Shown in pieces: positions 1 through 5,973 of a DNA stretch of 6,427 nucleotides. The DNA comes from Oceanospirillales bacterium (GTDB lineage Bacteria; Pseudomonadota; Gammaproteobacteria; Xanthomonadales; SZUA-36). Position 1 is the stretch's first letter; each line of letters starts with the position of its first letter. A model generated the notes under the pieces. It ran no database searches. It saw nothing but the letters and a program-made list of their open reading frames with translations, and was not told where the DNA came from. Location: assembly GCA_003232965.1 (NCBI GenBank), contig QIKG01000088.1:1-6427 (forward strand), given 5' to 3'. The position numbers and the translations under genes were made by a program.

Positions 1-1
1 G

Positions 2-208
2 CCAATTATAGTCAGGCTAGATGTACAGCTATCATTAAAAAAAATGCGCTCAAAGGAACTCGCTAAAATCATTGGTATTACAGAAGCCAATCTTTCATTA
101 CTAAAATCAGGAAAGGTGAAGGGTGTGCGTTTCGAAACCCTTGAAAAAATTTGTGCTGCCCTTAACTGTCAACCCGGTGACATACTCGAATATGAGCCGG
201 ATCTTTAA
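2..208 (+). CDS. XRE/Cro-type helix-turn-helix regulator (5' end cut by window)
   Basis: An open frame enters from the left edge and ends at TAA 206-208, giving 68 residues. It is a compact Cro/C1-type DNA-binding domain with almost nothing else: a short beta-like start (PIIVRLDV), the helix pair around KELAKIIGITEANLSLLKSG, then a helix FETLEKICAALNC and the ending QPGDILEYEPD. This ending is typical of the small YozG-like XRE regulators, which act as cytoplasmic DNA-binding repressors or switches. Window base 1 is G, so an ATG lying just before the proline codon would put the true start only two bases outside; that is an inference. The gene lies 17 nt upstream of the small exported protein gene and is probably cotranscribed with it. 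In many genomes such regulators sit beside a small membrane protein, which fits this arrangement. The local DNA is AT-rich compared with the central genes. The family call is firm; the target is unknown. Confidence 0.85.
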   Translation, partial: PIIVRLDVQLSLKKMRSKELAKIIGITEANLSLLKSGKVKGVRFETLEKICAALNCQPGDILEYEPDL

Positions 209-225
209 TTAATAGGATATTTACT

Positions 226-498
226 ATGAAAAAAATTCACTTGATTGTTCTAACTATTATAGCAATACCAGTATTACTGGGTGCATCATCTAAACCAGAC
301 ACAATAACCAGTTGCCTGGACTTAGCTCCAAATAACGAAGTCTTTGAAATCAGTCTGCTGAAAGTAAATACAACTACTGACCCAATCACAAAAAGCGGTG
401 TACTTGAAATCAGTAACGATAAAGGAGATGATATTAGTGAGTCAGAACTCGAAGCCTTTACACCAGTAAAAGAATGTCTTTTTAAGCTTATTGGTTAA
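226..498 (+). CDS. Small exported protein of unknown function
   Basis: This gene encodes 90 residues. The start is supported by AGGAT at 214-218, 7 nt before the ATG. Residues 1-20 form a classic Sec signal peptide: KK near the N-terminus, a hydrophobic core (IHLIVLTIIAIPVLLG), then a small-residue region GASS where cleavage is plausible. There is no lipobox cysteine, so it is not an obvious lipoprotein. The mature part, about 70 residues, is acidic and hydrophilic, with exactly two cysteines (C30 and C84) near its two ends that could form a disulfide in the periplasm. I do not recognise a family. It follows the HTH gene by 17 nt and probably shares its transcript. Its stop overlaps the stop of the convergent kinase gene by 4 nt. 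Codon and base use is AT-rich like the HTH gene. The signal peptide and RBS make it a credible real gene, but no function can be given. Confidence 0.75.
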   Translation: MKKIHLIVLTIIAIPVLLGASSKPDTITSCLDLAPNNEVFEISLLKVNTTTDPITKSGVLEISNDKGDDISESELEAFTPVKECLFKLIG

Positions 499-2627
499 TT
501 ACGCAACGGAAAAGTTAATCGAAACTCTGCCCCAGGGCGCTGGTTTATTACATCAATACTGCCACTCATAGCATGCGTCATTTGTTGAACTAATGCTAAG
601 CCGATACCGGTGCCGATGGTGTCGCGGGTGGCTTCATTTTCGCTGCGGTAAAACAGTTTAAAAATAGATTTCATCTGTTGTTTTTCGATCCCGGGCCCGT
701 AGTCACGAATACTGAACTGGATAACATTGTCGTGTAGGCGCTGACAATGGATATCGATGGTTTTATTATCGGTACCAGCAGAGAATTTGAGCGCATTATC
801 GACCAGGTTAAGGATGATTTGGGTAAACCAGTCCACATCGATACTCAACTCCCCTGCGGCTGTACACTCCAGCTTCAACTGAAAGCCGGCGTGGGTAATT
901 TGTGAGGATACTTTTGATTCCAACAGGGACATTAACTCATGCACTGTGATGCTGCGTAAATTAGCTTGCTGCTCATTTCGTGACATGCGTGCAAGTTGCA
1001 GTACATTGTTAATCAAACGCGAAAGGCGTTCGCTTTCAGCAAAAATATAATTGTAATATTCGGGTTTTTTATCTTCTGCCGCCCATCCTTGTTTGAGCAT
1101 TTCCCCATACATACGGATCGATGTCAGCGGGGTTTTAAGTTCGTGGCTAACTGCGGAAACAAAATCTTGTTGCTGCCGTGCCAGTTCTATTTGGCGAGCC
1201 GCCAAGCGGTACATCAGGTAGAAACCGACGAGTAAAATCAGCATAAGAATGATGGATAACCAAACTACAACCTGGGCTCCAGGCCCCGCAGGTAATTTAT
1301 TGATATTAAACAGCAGCTCCAGTTCTGCAAAGGGTTCATTTAAGCGGCTACGGTAGAGCGTTTGACCACTAAATTGTGCTGAGCTTCCAGTTACAGATGA
1401 ATACCTATCACCACTACGGCCAGAAAAAATTGCAATATTACTGCCCCGGTAAGATACCAAGAGATCACTGGAAAGGGATACACTCGTTTGCTGGAACAGT
1501 GTATTAATCAAAAACTGAAGGAAGCTTTGCTGTTCAATCAGCAAACCCTGAATTGTGCGTTCACCATCACGCCATACTTTACGAAAAAGCACAAAATGTC
1601 CGCTATCGAGCTGGCTAAAAACCAGCGGGTCAATTTCGCTTTCAAATGTCCGGACTGTTAAGCCCGGGTAGCTTTGCGCTGCCCCGAGAGAACTTTCCGA
1701 AGCACTTGCCGCTGATGCAGACCCAACGATACTTTCTTGTGTTGCAACAGTTTCTTCAGCCAGAACCGGCAGGCTATTCCATTCTTTTCGGGCTTTATTT
1801 TTAGAAAACCTAGCATCAGTCGACTGTTTTTTCCTGGTTTCCCGGTCGTCGTTCTCACTATCTGCCAACTCCAGTTTGTCAGTGTCGCTGCGCTGGATAA
1901 CTTTCCGACTGGCCGGGCTCGGCACAGCCTTTTCCAACTGATCAAAGGCAGCCTGTGTGCGCGGGTTCCTTTTTTGGTTCTTTTTCTCCGACAACTGTTG
2001 GCGCGCGGCTAAATCTGACTTGCGTTGCAGAAGCTCTTCTTTTTCCACGACCGCCAGTACATTCTCGTTGCCTCGGTTCGCGCTGGATGAATCCAGCGAG
2101 CTACTCTCAGCTGGTACCGGGGTATTCAGCAACAAACGATTTTGTGACAAAACCTGGTAAATTTGTGTTTGTAACGCCTGCCTGGCCTGCTGTTCATTAT
2201 CAGCAATACCATAACGGCTGAAACTGCTGAGGTCCAGCGGCACAAACGGGGTCGATAACTCGCCACCTGCATCCAGTTGGAAATAGCCGATAAGCCCTGG
2301 AATTTCTGCGGCTACCGGAAAGCTGGCGATGGGTGAGAACTGTAGAAAGTTAGCCTCTGGATCACCCGCCAGATTTAGAAAGGCGTAATCAGTAAACGGA
2401 CGGGCCTCTTCTGTATTTATCAACTCTACAAAGCGTGCCTCGATACGCTGACTTAGCTCCTCAGCTAGGCCGCGTTGTTGGTGGAAAGACTCCCACTTCA
2501 ACTGGCTGTAAGTTTGTACAATTAAAAGAGCTGCTGGTATGGCTATTGCTAGAAAAAACACGAACAACCAGCGTCGTAAATGCTTTTCATCCATGTTTGA
2601 ATACAGACTACTACTTACCCTACTCAC
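495..2627 (-). CDS. Two-component sensor histidine kinase with large extracytoplasmic sensor region
   Basis: A 710-residue inner-membrane histidine kinase that would autophosphorylate on histidine and pass the phosphate to the adjacent regulator. Transmembrane segment 1 is at about 21-38 and segment 2 at about 452-473, enclosing some 410 extracytoplasmic residues. The HisKA domain holds the H-box SHELKTP with the phospho-acceptor H495. The HATPase domain shows the N box (NLVDNALKF, N611), G1 box (DYGPG, 642-646), F box (FKLFY, 656-660) and G2 box (GTGIG, 672-676), so the catalytic core looks intact. Within the sensor region, residues about 175-320 are charged, Ser/Ala/Gln-rich and low in hydrophobics, probably disordered, separating a folded half (about 41-170) from another (about 321-450). 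The start is GTG at 2627, directly after the regulator stop; AGGA lies 7 nt upstream, whereas the later ATG (2594, codon 12) has no comparable site. The ligand is unknown; the genomic context suggests envelope stress. Confidence 0.95.
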   Translation of the reverse strand: MSRVSSSLYSNMDEKHLRRWLFVFFLAIAIPAALLIVQTYSQLKWESFHQQRGLAEELSQRIEARFVELINTEEARPFTDYAFLNLAGDPEANFLQFSPIASFPVAAEIPGLIGYFQLDAGGELSTPFVPLDLSSFSRYGIADNEQQARQALQTQIYQVLSQNRLLLNTPVPAESSSLDSSSANRGNENVLAVVEKEELLQRKSDLAARQQLSEKKNQKRNPRTQAAFDQLEKAVPSPASRKVIQRSDTDKLELADSENDDRETRKKQSTDARFSKNKARKEWNSLPVLAEETVATQESIVGSASAASASESSLGAAQSYPGLTVRTFESEIDPLVFSQLDSGHFVLFRKVWRDGERTIQGLLIEQQSFLQFLINTLFQQTSVSLSSDLLVSYRGSNIAIFSGRSGDRYSSVTGSSAQFSGQTLYRSRLNEPFAELELLFNINKLPAGPGAQVVVWLSIILMLILLVGFYLMYRLAARQIELARQQQDFVSAVSHELKTPLTSIRMYGEMLKQGWAAEDKKPEYYNYIFAESERLSRLINNVLQLARMSRNEQQANLRSITVHELMSLLESKVSSQITHAGFQLKLECTAAGELSIDVDWFTQIILNLVDNALKFSAGTDNKTIDIHCQRLHDNVIQFSIRDYGPGIEKQQMKSIFKLFYRSENEATRDTIGTGIGLALVQQMTHAMSGSIDVINQRPGAEFRLTFPLRN

Positions 2628-3347
2628 TTAACTATCCTGCGCCTGTGTAACTGCTCGTAAGCGATAGCCAGCACCACGAATAGTCAATATAAATTGTGGT
2701 TGGGCTGGCTCCGGTTCGAGTTTACGCCGGAGTTTTGCGATATGTATATCCACGGTTCTGGTTTCAAGATCAGCATTACTGGCATAGCCCCAGACCTTAT
2801 GTAGTAGCTCACCCCGACTCACTGGGCGTTCGCCGTGTTGCTGTAGATAGCGTAATAAATCGATTTCGCGGCGAGTAAATACAAGAGTTTCCTCATCTCT
2901 TTTTCCACAGAGATTGAGACAATCTATAGTAACTTTATCACTCAGGTGAATAATATCCGTGCTGTTCTCTGGGGCCCGAGTTCTGCGCAATACAGCCTGT
3001 ACCCGCAACAGTAACTGGGTGATGGAAAAAGGCTTGGTTACATAGTCATCCGCACCCAAAGACAGCCCCTGAACAACATCTTCATCCATGCTTTTGGCGG
3101 TGAGCATAATGATTGCTAGATCAGGATCGGATTGCCGCAGTTGATGACAAATTTCGAAACCGTTTATTTCCGGCAACATAACATCAAGCAGCAATAGGTC
3201 AAAGCTGCCACTGAGTGCTTTTTCCAAGCCCTCCCGGCCATTAGCCACTGCTTCTACCTGATAGCCATGGTAAACCAATACATCTACCAGCCCGGTGCGA
3301 ATGGCGGCTTCATCTTCAACAATTAATATTTTTGAACAGCTGCTCAT
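2628..3347 (-). CDS. OmpR/PhoB-family response regulator
   Basis: A cytoplasmic DNA-binding regulator of 239 residues. The receiver domain (about 4-120) has the acidic pair E11-D12, the phospho-acceptor D55 in LLLLDVMLP, T83 in MLTAK and K105 in TKPF: the full conserved set. The C-terminal winged helix (about 137-234) has LVFTRREIDLLRYL, the recognition-helix region RTVDIHIAKLRRKLE and the wing ending TIRGAGYRL, typical of the OmpR/PhoB class. A GTG at 3350 could add one residue, but the AGG at 3355-3357 sits 7 nt from the ATG at 3347 and only 4 nt from the GTG, so I prefer the ATG. The kinase begins on the next base after this stop, so the two are coupled in one operon and are a cognate pair. 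It is transcribed divergently from the PspA operon, whose promoter region carries PhoB-like direct repeats, so that operon is the likeliest target. This is inferred from architecture. Confidence 0.96.
   Translation of the reverse strand: MSSCSKILIVEDEAAIRTGLVDVLVYHGYQVEAVANGREGLEKALSGSFDLLLLDVMLPEINGFEICHQLRQSDPDLAIIMLTAKSMDEDVVQGLSLGADDYVTKPFSITQLLLRVQAVLRRTRAPENSTDIIHLSDKVTIDCLNLCGKRDEETLVFTRREIDLLRYLQQHGERPVSRGELLHKVWGYASNADLETRTVDIHIAKLRRKLEPEPAQPQFILTIRGAGYRLRAVTQAQDS
2635..2638 (-). promoter_or_regulatory. Ribosome binding site that fixes the kinase GTG start
   Basis: AGGA on the minus strand, inside the last codons of the regulator gene, 7 nt before the GTG at 2627. It supports the GTG start and implies translational coupling between regulator and kinase. 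Confidence 0.6.
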
Positions 3348-3348
3348 C

Positions 3349-3388
3349 ACTATACCTGCTAAATACTATACCAACTAAACACTATGAA
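3349..3388. repeat. Three ACTAT-motif repeats at 16-bp spacing
   Basis: ACTATACC occurs at 3349-3356 and again at 3365-3372, and ACTATGAA at 3381-3388: three starts exactly 16 bp apart. The array covers the leader and start-codon region of the response regulator gene. On the minus strand the middle copy gives TATAGT (3370-3365), a possible -10 element, without a convincing -35. The array could be an operator for the leftward two-component operon, or chance in AT-rich DNA. Confidence 0.35.
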
Positions 3389-3428
3389 ATAGATATTACC
3401 CTGTACTTAGCGCCGGTGTGGGCTTGTT

Positions 3429-3461
3429 TTGTAAATTTCTTGTAAAAATACTTCTTATTAT
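3429..3461 (+). promoter_or_regulatory. Candidate regulator-activated promoter of the PspA operon
   Basis: Two direct repeats, TTGTAAAT (3429-3436) and TTGTAAAA (3440-3447), share TTGTAAA and start 11 bp apart, one helical turn. About 9 bp after the second repeat lies TATTAT (3456-3461), a 5/6 match to the -10 consensus. No -35 hexamer sits at normal spacing from it (the repeats give 21 or 10 bp). OmpR/PhoB-family regulators bind such 7-bp repeats with 4-bp spacers, and at PhoB-type promoters the repeats replace the -35 about 10 bp before the -10. Transcription would start near 3468, leaving a leader of about 70 nt before the PspA gene. The repeats are seen; the regulator is inferred to be the adjacent one. 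No sigma-54 -24/-12 element is visible. Confidence 0.5.
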
Positions 3462-3529
3462 TTTACCAAAACCTGTCTATTCGCCGGGTATCTGCCTGCC
3501 TAAACTGTATGCACCCACTCAACCACTCT

Positions 3530-3534
3530 GGAGA
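3530..3534 (+). promoter_or_regulatory. Ribosome binding site that fixes the PspA start
   Basis: GGAGA lies 7 nt before the ATG at 3542. It decides against the in-frame ATG at 3509, which would add 11 residues unlike the family and lacks a site of its own. Confidence 0.7.
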
Positions 3535-3541
3535 ACAAAAA

Positions 3542-4078
3542 ATGGCATTAATTAATCGTATTAGCAAGCTATTCCAAGCTGACCTGCACGCGGTGTTGGA
3601 TAACATCGAACAACCCGAACAATTGCTCAAGCAGGCAATCCGGGAAATGCAGCAAGACCTTTACGCTACTGAGGACACTATCCAACACTTACAGGGCTCA
3701 CAACAGAAAGTTGAGACTCGGCTTTCTCAGTTGCAGCAATTAATGGATAAATATCCGGCGGAACTGGATCTTTGTTTTCAATCAGATGAAGAAGACCTGG
3801 CCCGTTCTTTGATCAAACGCCAGCTGGAAACCACCCAACTCTATGATCACTTAGCAACTCAGAACGAGTCGATTCAGCAACAGATATCCGGGCTGCAAAC
3901 ACGTATGAGCGAAAAGCAGATGCAACTTGAAAGCATGCAGCAAAAAGCAGAATTGTTAATCACTGAAGCTAGCGTACTCCGGGGCGACCCATTGTCATCC
4001 TGGGATAGTCCGGTAACCAGCATCAACACCGATGAAATCGAAATTGCCTTCCTCAATGAAAAACAACGGAGGCAATAA
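3542..4078 (+). CDS. PspA/IM30-family phage-shock protein
   Basis: A 178-residue PspA/IM30 (ESCRT-III-like) protein. Family members bind the cytoplasmic face of stressed inner membrane, oligomerise and limit ion leakage. The N-terminus (ALINRISKLFQADLHAVLD) is the amphipathic membrane-binding helix, followed by the conserved QPEQLLKQAIREMQQDL segment. Residues about 25-145 are Gln/Glu/Lys-rich and form the long helical hairpin. The tail DEIEIAFLNEKQ (164-175) also looks like the family's ending. It is shorter than E. coli PspA (222 residues), mainly in the hairpin, yet both ends look intact, so I read it as a short form rather than a truncation. It heads a three-gene operon; the next gene starts one base after its stop. 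Regulation is probably through the repeats at 3429-3447. I do not assign the pspA symbol because the operon lacks recognisable pspB, pspC or pspF. Confidence 0.9.
   Translation: MALINRISKLFQADLHAVLDNIEQPEQLLKQAIREMQQDLYATEDTIQHLQGSQQKVETRLSQLQQLMDKYPAELDLCFQSDEEDLARSLIKRQLETTQLYDHLATQNESIQQQISGLQTRMSEKQMQLESMQQKAELLITEASVLRGDPLSSWDSPVTSINTDEIEIAFLNEKQRRQ
4068..4072 (+). promoter_or_regulatory. Strong ribosome binding site inside the end of the PspA gene
   Basis: GGAGG, a full Shine-Dalgarno core, lies 7 nt before the ATG at 4080 and within the last codons of the PspA gene. It fixes the start of the membrane protein and rejects the upstream in-frame ATG at 4032. Confidence 0.75.
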
Positions 4079-4079
4079 G

Positions 4080-4655
4080 ATGAAAAATACAAATCTTAAA
4101 TCCGCAACTTTCAATGAAGGCCTGGCTATTGCCTTTAGCACCAGTCTGATCGGCAGCGTTTTGTACTATCTACTTTCAGTATTTATAGGCGAAAGCCAAT
4201 TGCTCCGCCTGCTGATCAGTATCGCCAGCTTCGGCTATATCTTGTATTTACTGAACCGCGGACAAACACGACTTGGGCGCGTCAGCGTTATGGGATTGTG
4301 GCTCGTGATTAGCACTGCATTATGGTTTTATTCACCACCAGCGGTGTTGTTTTTGCTGGTACATATTTCCATGCTCTGGGTTATTCGGTCCCTGTATTTT
4401 TATTCCGGAGCACTCTCGGTACTGGCAGATCTGGGCCTGAATCTGCTGAGTATTGCTGCGGCGTTCTGGGCCGCCGGAACTACCGGTAGCTTGTTTTTAA
4501 GCATCTGGTGTTTCTTTTTAATTCAGGCAATGTTCGTTGCTATCCCGAAAAACCTGTGGTCTGAAAAGCGGCAGCAAACATCAGTAGATGACCACTTCCA
4601 GAGCGCTTATCGTAGCGCGCAATCTGCAGTTGTAAAACTATCAAACCGGGCATAA
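4080..4655 (+). CDS. Orphan multi-pass inner-membrane protein of the PspA operon
   Basis: A 191-residue integral membrane protein with about six hydrophobic segments, near residues 15-37, 41-58, 67-84, 87-107, 111-132 and 136-155, then a hydrophilic tail of about 35 residues (157-191). With N-in topology both ends would be cytoplasmic. Segment boundaries are by eye. Several loops are very short, and Arg residues (R60, R64, R67, R103) mark likely cytoplasmic flanks. I do not recognise a family: it has no PspB or PspC features and no channel or transporter motif that I can name. It starts one base after the PspA stop with a strong RBS, so the two are translationally coupled, and the vWA gene follows after 18 nt. 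By position it could be the membrane anchor or docking partner linking cytoplasmic PspA with the exported vWA protein; that is an inference. The reading frame is secure. Confidence 0.85.
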   Translation: MKNTNLKSATFNEGLAIAFSTSLIGSVLYYLLSVFIGESQLLRLLISIASFGYILYLLNRGQTRLGRVSVMGLWLVISTALWFYSPPAVLFLLVHISMLWVIRSLYFYSGALSVLADLGLNLLSIAAAFWAAGTTGSLFLSIWCFFLIQAMFVAIPKNLWSEKRQQTSVDDHFQSAYRSAQSAVVKLSNRA

Positions 4656-4673
4656 GCCCAAAAGGAGAAAACC

Positions 4674-5900
4674 ATGAAAACGAAATTAACCGCACTCATC
4701 ATTTTAACCATTACCGCTGTCAGTGTAATGGCCTATCCGCATTTTGAATCGGCAATGGCTACAGCTTATACCGGGAACCAGTTATCTGACCCACTGGCTG
4801 ACCCGCTGGCTGCAGATTTAGTGATGCATCAGCAGTCAAAAATCGAAGTGGTATTTGTACTCGATACCACCAGTAGTATGAGTGGCATGATTGAGGCTGC
4901 CAAGGAAAAAATCTGGTCTATTGCCAGCACCATGGCATCTGCACAAAACGCACCTGAAATTAAAATGGGCATGGTCGCCTTTCGTGACCGCGGTGATAGC
5001 TATGTTACCAAAGTTCTGGATTTATCCAGTGACCTAGATAGCATGTATGCCTCGCTGATGGATTACCGCGCCGAAGGTGGTGGTGACGGCCCAGAAAGCG
5101 TAAACCAGGCAATTTATGATGCCGTACATAAAATCTCCTGGAGCCAGGACAAGCAAACCTACCGGGTAGTTTTTCTGTTGGGTGATGCACCGCCGCATAT
5201 GGATTACCCGGATGATGTGCCCTACACGCAAAGCTTGAAAATCGCGCAGCAGAAAGGGATTAAATTTAATGCCATTCAGGCTGGCCAGAGCACCAACACA
5301 ACCCACCAGTGGAAGCAGATTGCCAGCTTAGGCGGCGGACTCTATTTTCAGGTAGAGCAAGGCGGTAGCGCCATTGCTATCAGCACACCCTATGATCAAC
5401 AAATGGCTGAATTATCCAGCAAACTCGATGAGACCAAACTATATTTCGGCAACCCGGAAGAACAAAAACGCCAGCAATCAAAACTCGCTGCTAGCAGCAA
5501 GTTACGGGAAAACTCATCGCCCCAGGCACAGGCCAGGCGAGTGACATTTAACACTTCAGCCAGCGGTGAGAAAAACTTTCTTGGTGAAGGTGAACTAGTA
5601 GCCGCTGTTGTTCGTGGTGATGTAAGCCTTGAATCCATTGCCATAGATAAACTGCCTGAATCGCTCAAGCTACTGAAACCAGCTGCTCAAATGGCAGTTA
5701 TCGAAGAGTATGATGAGCGCCGCAAGAAACTGAAGCAGGATATCCTTGAATTGAGTGAAAAACGCGCTGATTATTTGAAGAAAGAAGTCGCCAAACTTGG
5801 TGGTAGCAAAGGCTCGTTGGATGATAATATCTACCAAGCCGTGCGTAGCCAGGCTGCAGAAAAAGGCTTGGTTTATAAAGACAAATCAGCCAGCTATTGA
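4674..5900 (+). CDS. Exported von Willebrand factor A (vWA) domain protein
   Basis: A 408-residue protein with a Sec signal peptide (residues 1-20, core LTALIILTITAVSVMA, cleavage probably after A20), so it should act in the periplasm. A linker (21-55) includes a DPLADPLA repeat. The vWA domain spans about 56-235: strand IEVVFVLD, then the metal-site (MIDAS) loop DTTSSMS with D64, T66 and S68, a second-loop candidate in EGGGDGPES (D138) and a third in LLGDAPPH (D171). These match the DxT/SxS pattern, so divalent-metal binding is likely; vWA domains usually mediate protein-protein contact. The C-terminal part (about 296-400) contains a charged helical, probably coiled-coil stretch (344-374) and no transmembrane anchor. 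AGGAG at 4663-4667 lies 6 nt before the start. It is last in the PspA operon, followed by a terminator. The partner is unknown; the membrane protein or the kinase sensor are candidates by context. Confidence 0.93.
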   Translation: MKTKLTALIILTITAVSVMAYPHFESAMATAYTGNQLSDPLADPLAADLVMHQQSKIEVVFVLDTTSSMSGMIEAAKEKIWSIASTMASAQNAPEIKMGMVAFRDRGDSYVTKVLDLSSDLDSMYASLMDYRAEGGGDGPESVNQAIYDAVHKISWSQDKQTYRVVFLLGDAPPHMDYPDDVPYTQSLKIAQQKGIKFNAIQAGQSTNTTHQWKQIASLGGGLYFQVEQGGSAIAISTPYDQQMAELSSKLDETKLYFGNPEEQKRQQSKLAASSKLRENSSPQAQARRVTFNTSASGEKNFLGEGELVAAVVRGDVSLESIAIDKLPESLKLLKPAAQMAVIEEYDERRKKLKQDILELSEKRADYLKKEVAKLGGSKGSLDDNIYQAVRSQAAEKGLVYKDKSASY

Positions 5901-5944
5901 TTATTTACCCACGGCGTTCGCAAGTCGCGTGATAGCCAACAGAC

Positions 5945-5973
5945 AAAAGCCCGGCACTTGCCGGGCTTTTTTT
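5945..5973 (+). terminator. Intrinsic terminator of the PspA-vWA operon
   Basis: An 11-bp perfect stem (5945-5955 with 5960-5970; core GCCCGGC/GCCGGGC), a 4-nt ACTT loop and seven T's (5967-5973). It sits 45 nt after the vWA stop, so it ends the rightward operon. The A-run on its left side could also let it work weakly leftward. Confidence 0.93.

Noticed and set aside
226..290. Lipoprotein signal in the small exported protein
   Set aside because: The region after the hydrophobic core reads LLGASS with no cysteine; the first cysteine is residue 30, too far for a lipobox.
996..2012. Plus- and minus-strand open frames inside the kinase gene (for example 996-1235, 1658-1945, 1737-2012)
   Set aside because: They overlap the kinase gene on the other strand or in another frame, show no family motif, and exist because the linker region lacks stops. 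The kinase frame carries all the catalytic boxes.
3509..3541. Upstream ATG extending the PspA protein by 11 residues
   Set aside because: The extra residues are unlike the family, while MALINR at 3542 matches the usual start and has GGAGA 7 nt upstream.
3351..3541. Sigma-54 promoter of the classical psp type
   Set aside because: I found no TGGC-N8-TTGC-like pair in the intergenic region and no PspF-like gene in the window.
4032..4079. Upstream ATG extending the membrane protein by 16 residues into the PspA gene
   Set aside because: The full GGAGG site at 4068-4072 points to 4080, and the extension is hydrophilic sequence read in a shifted frame of the PspA gene.
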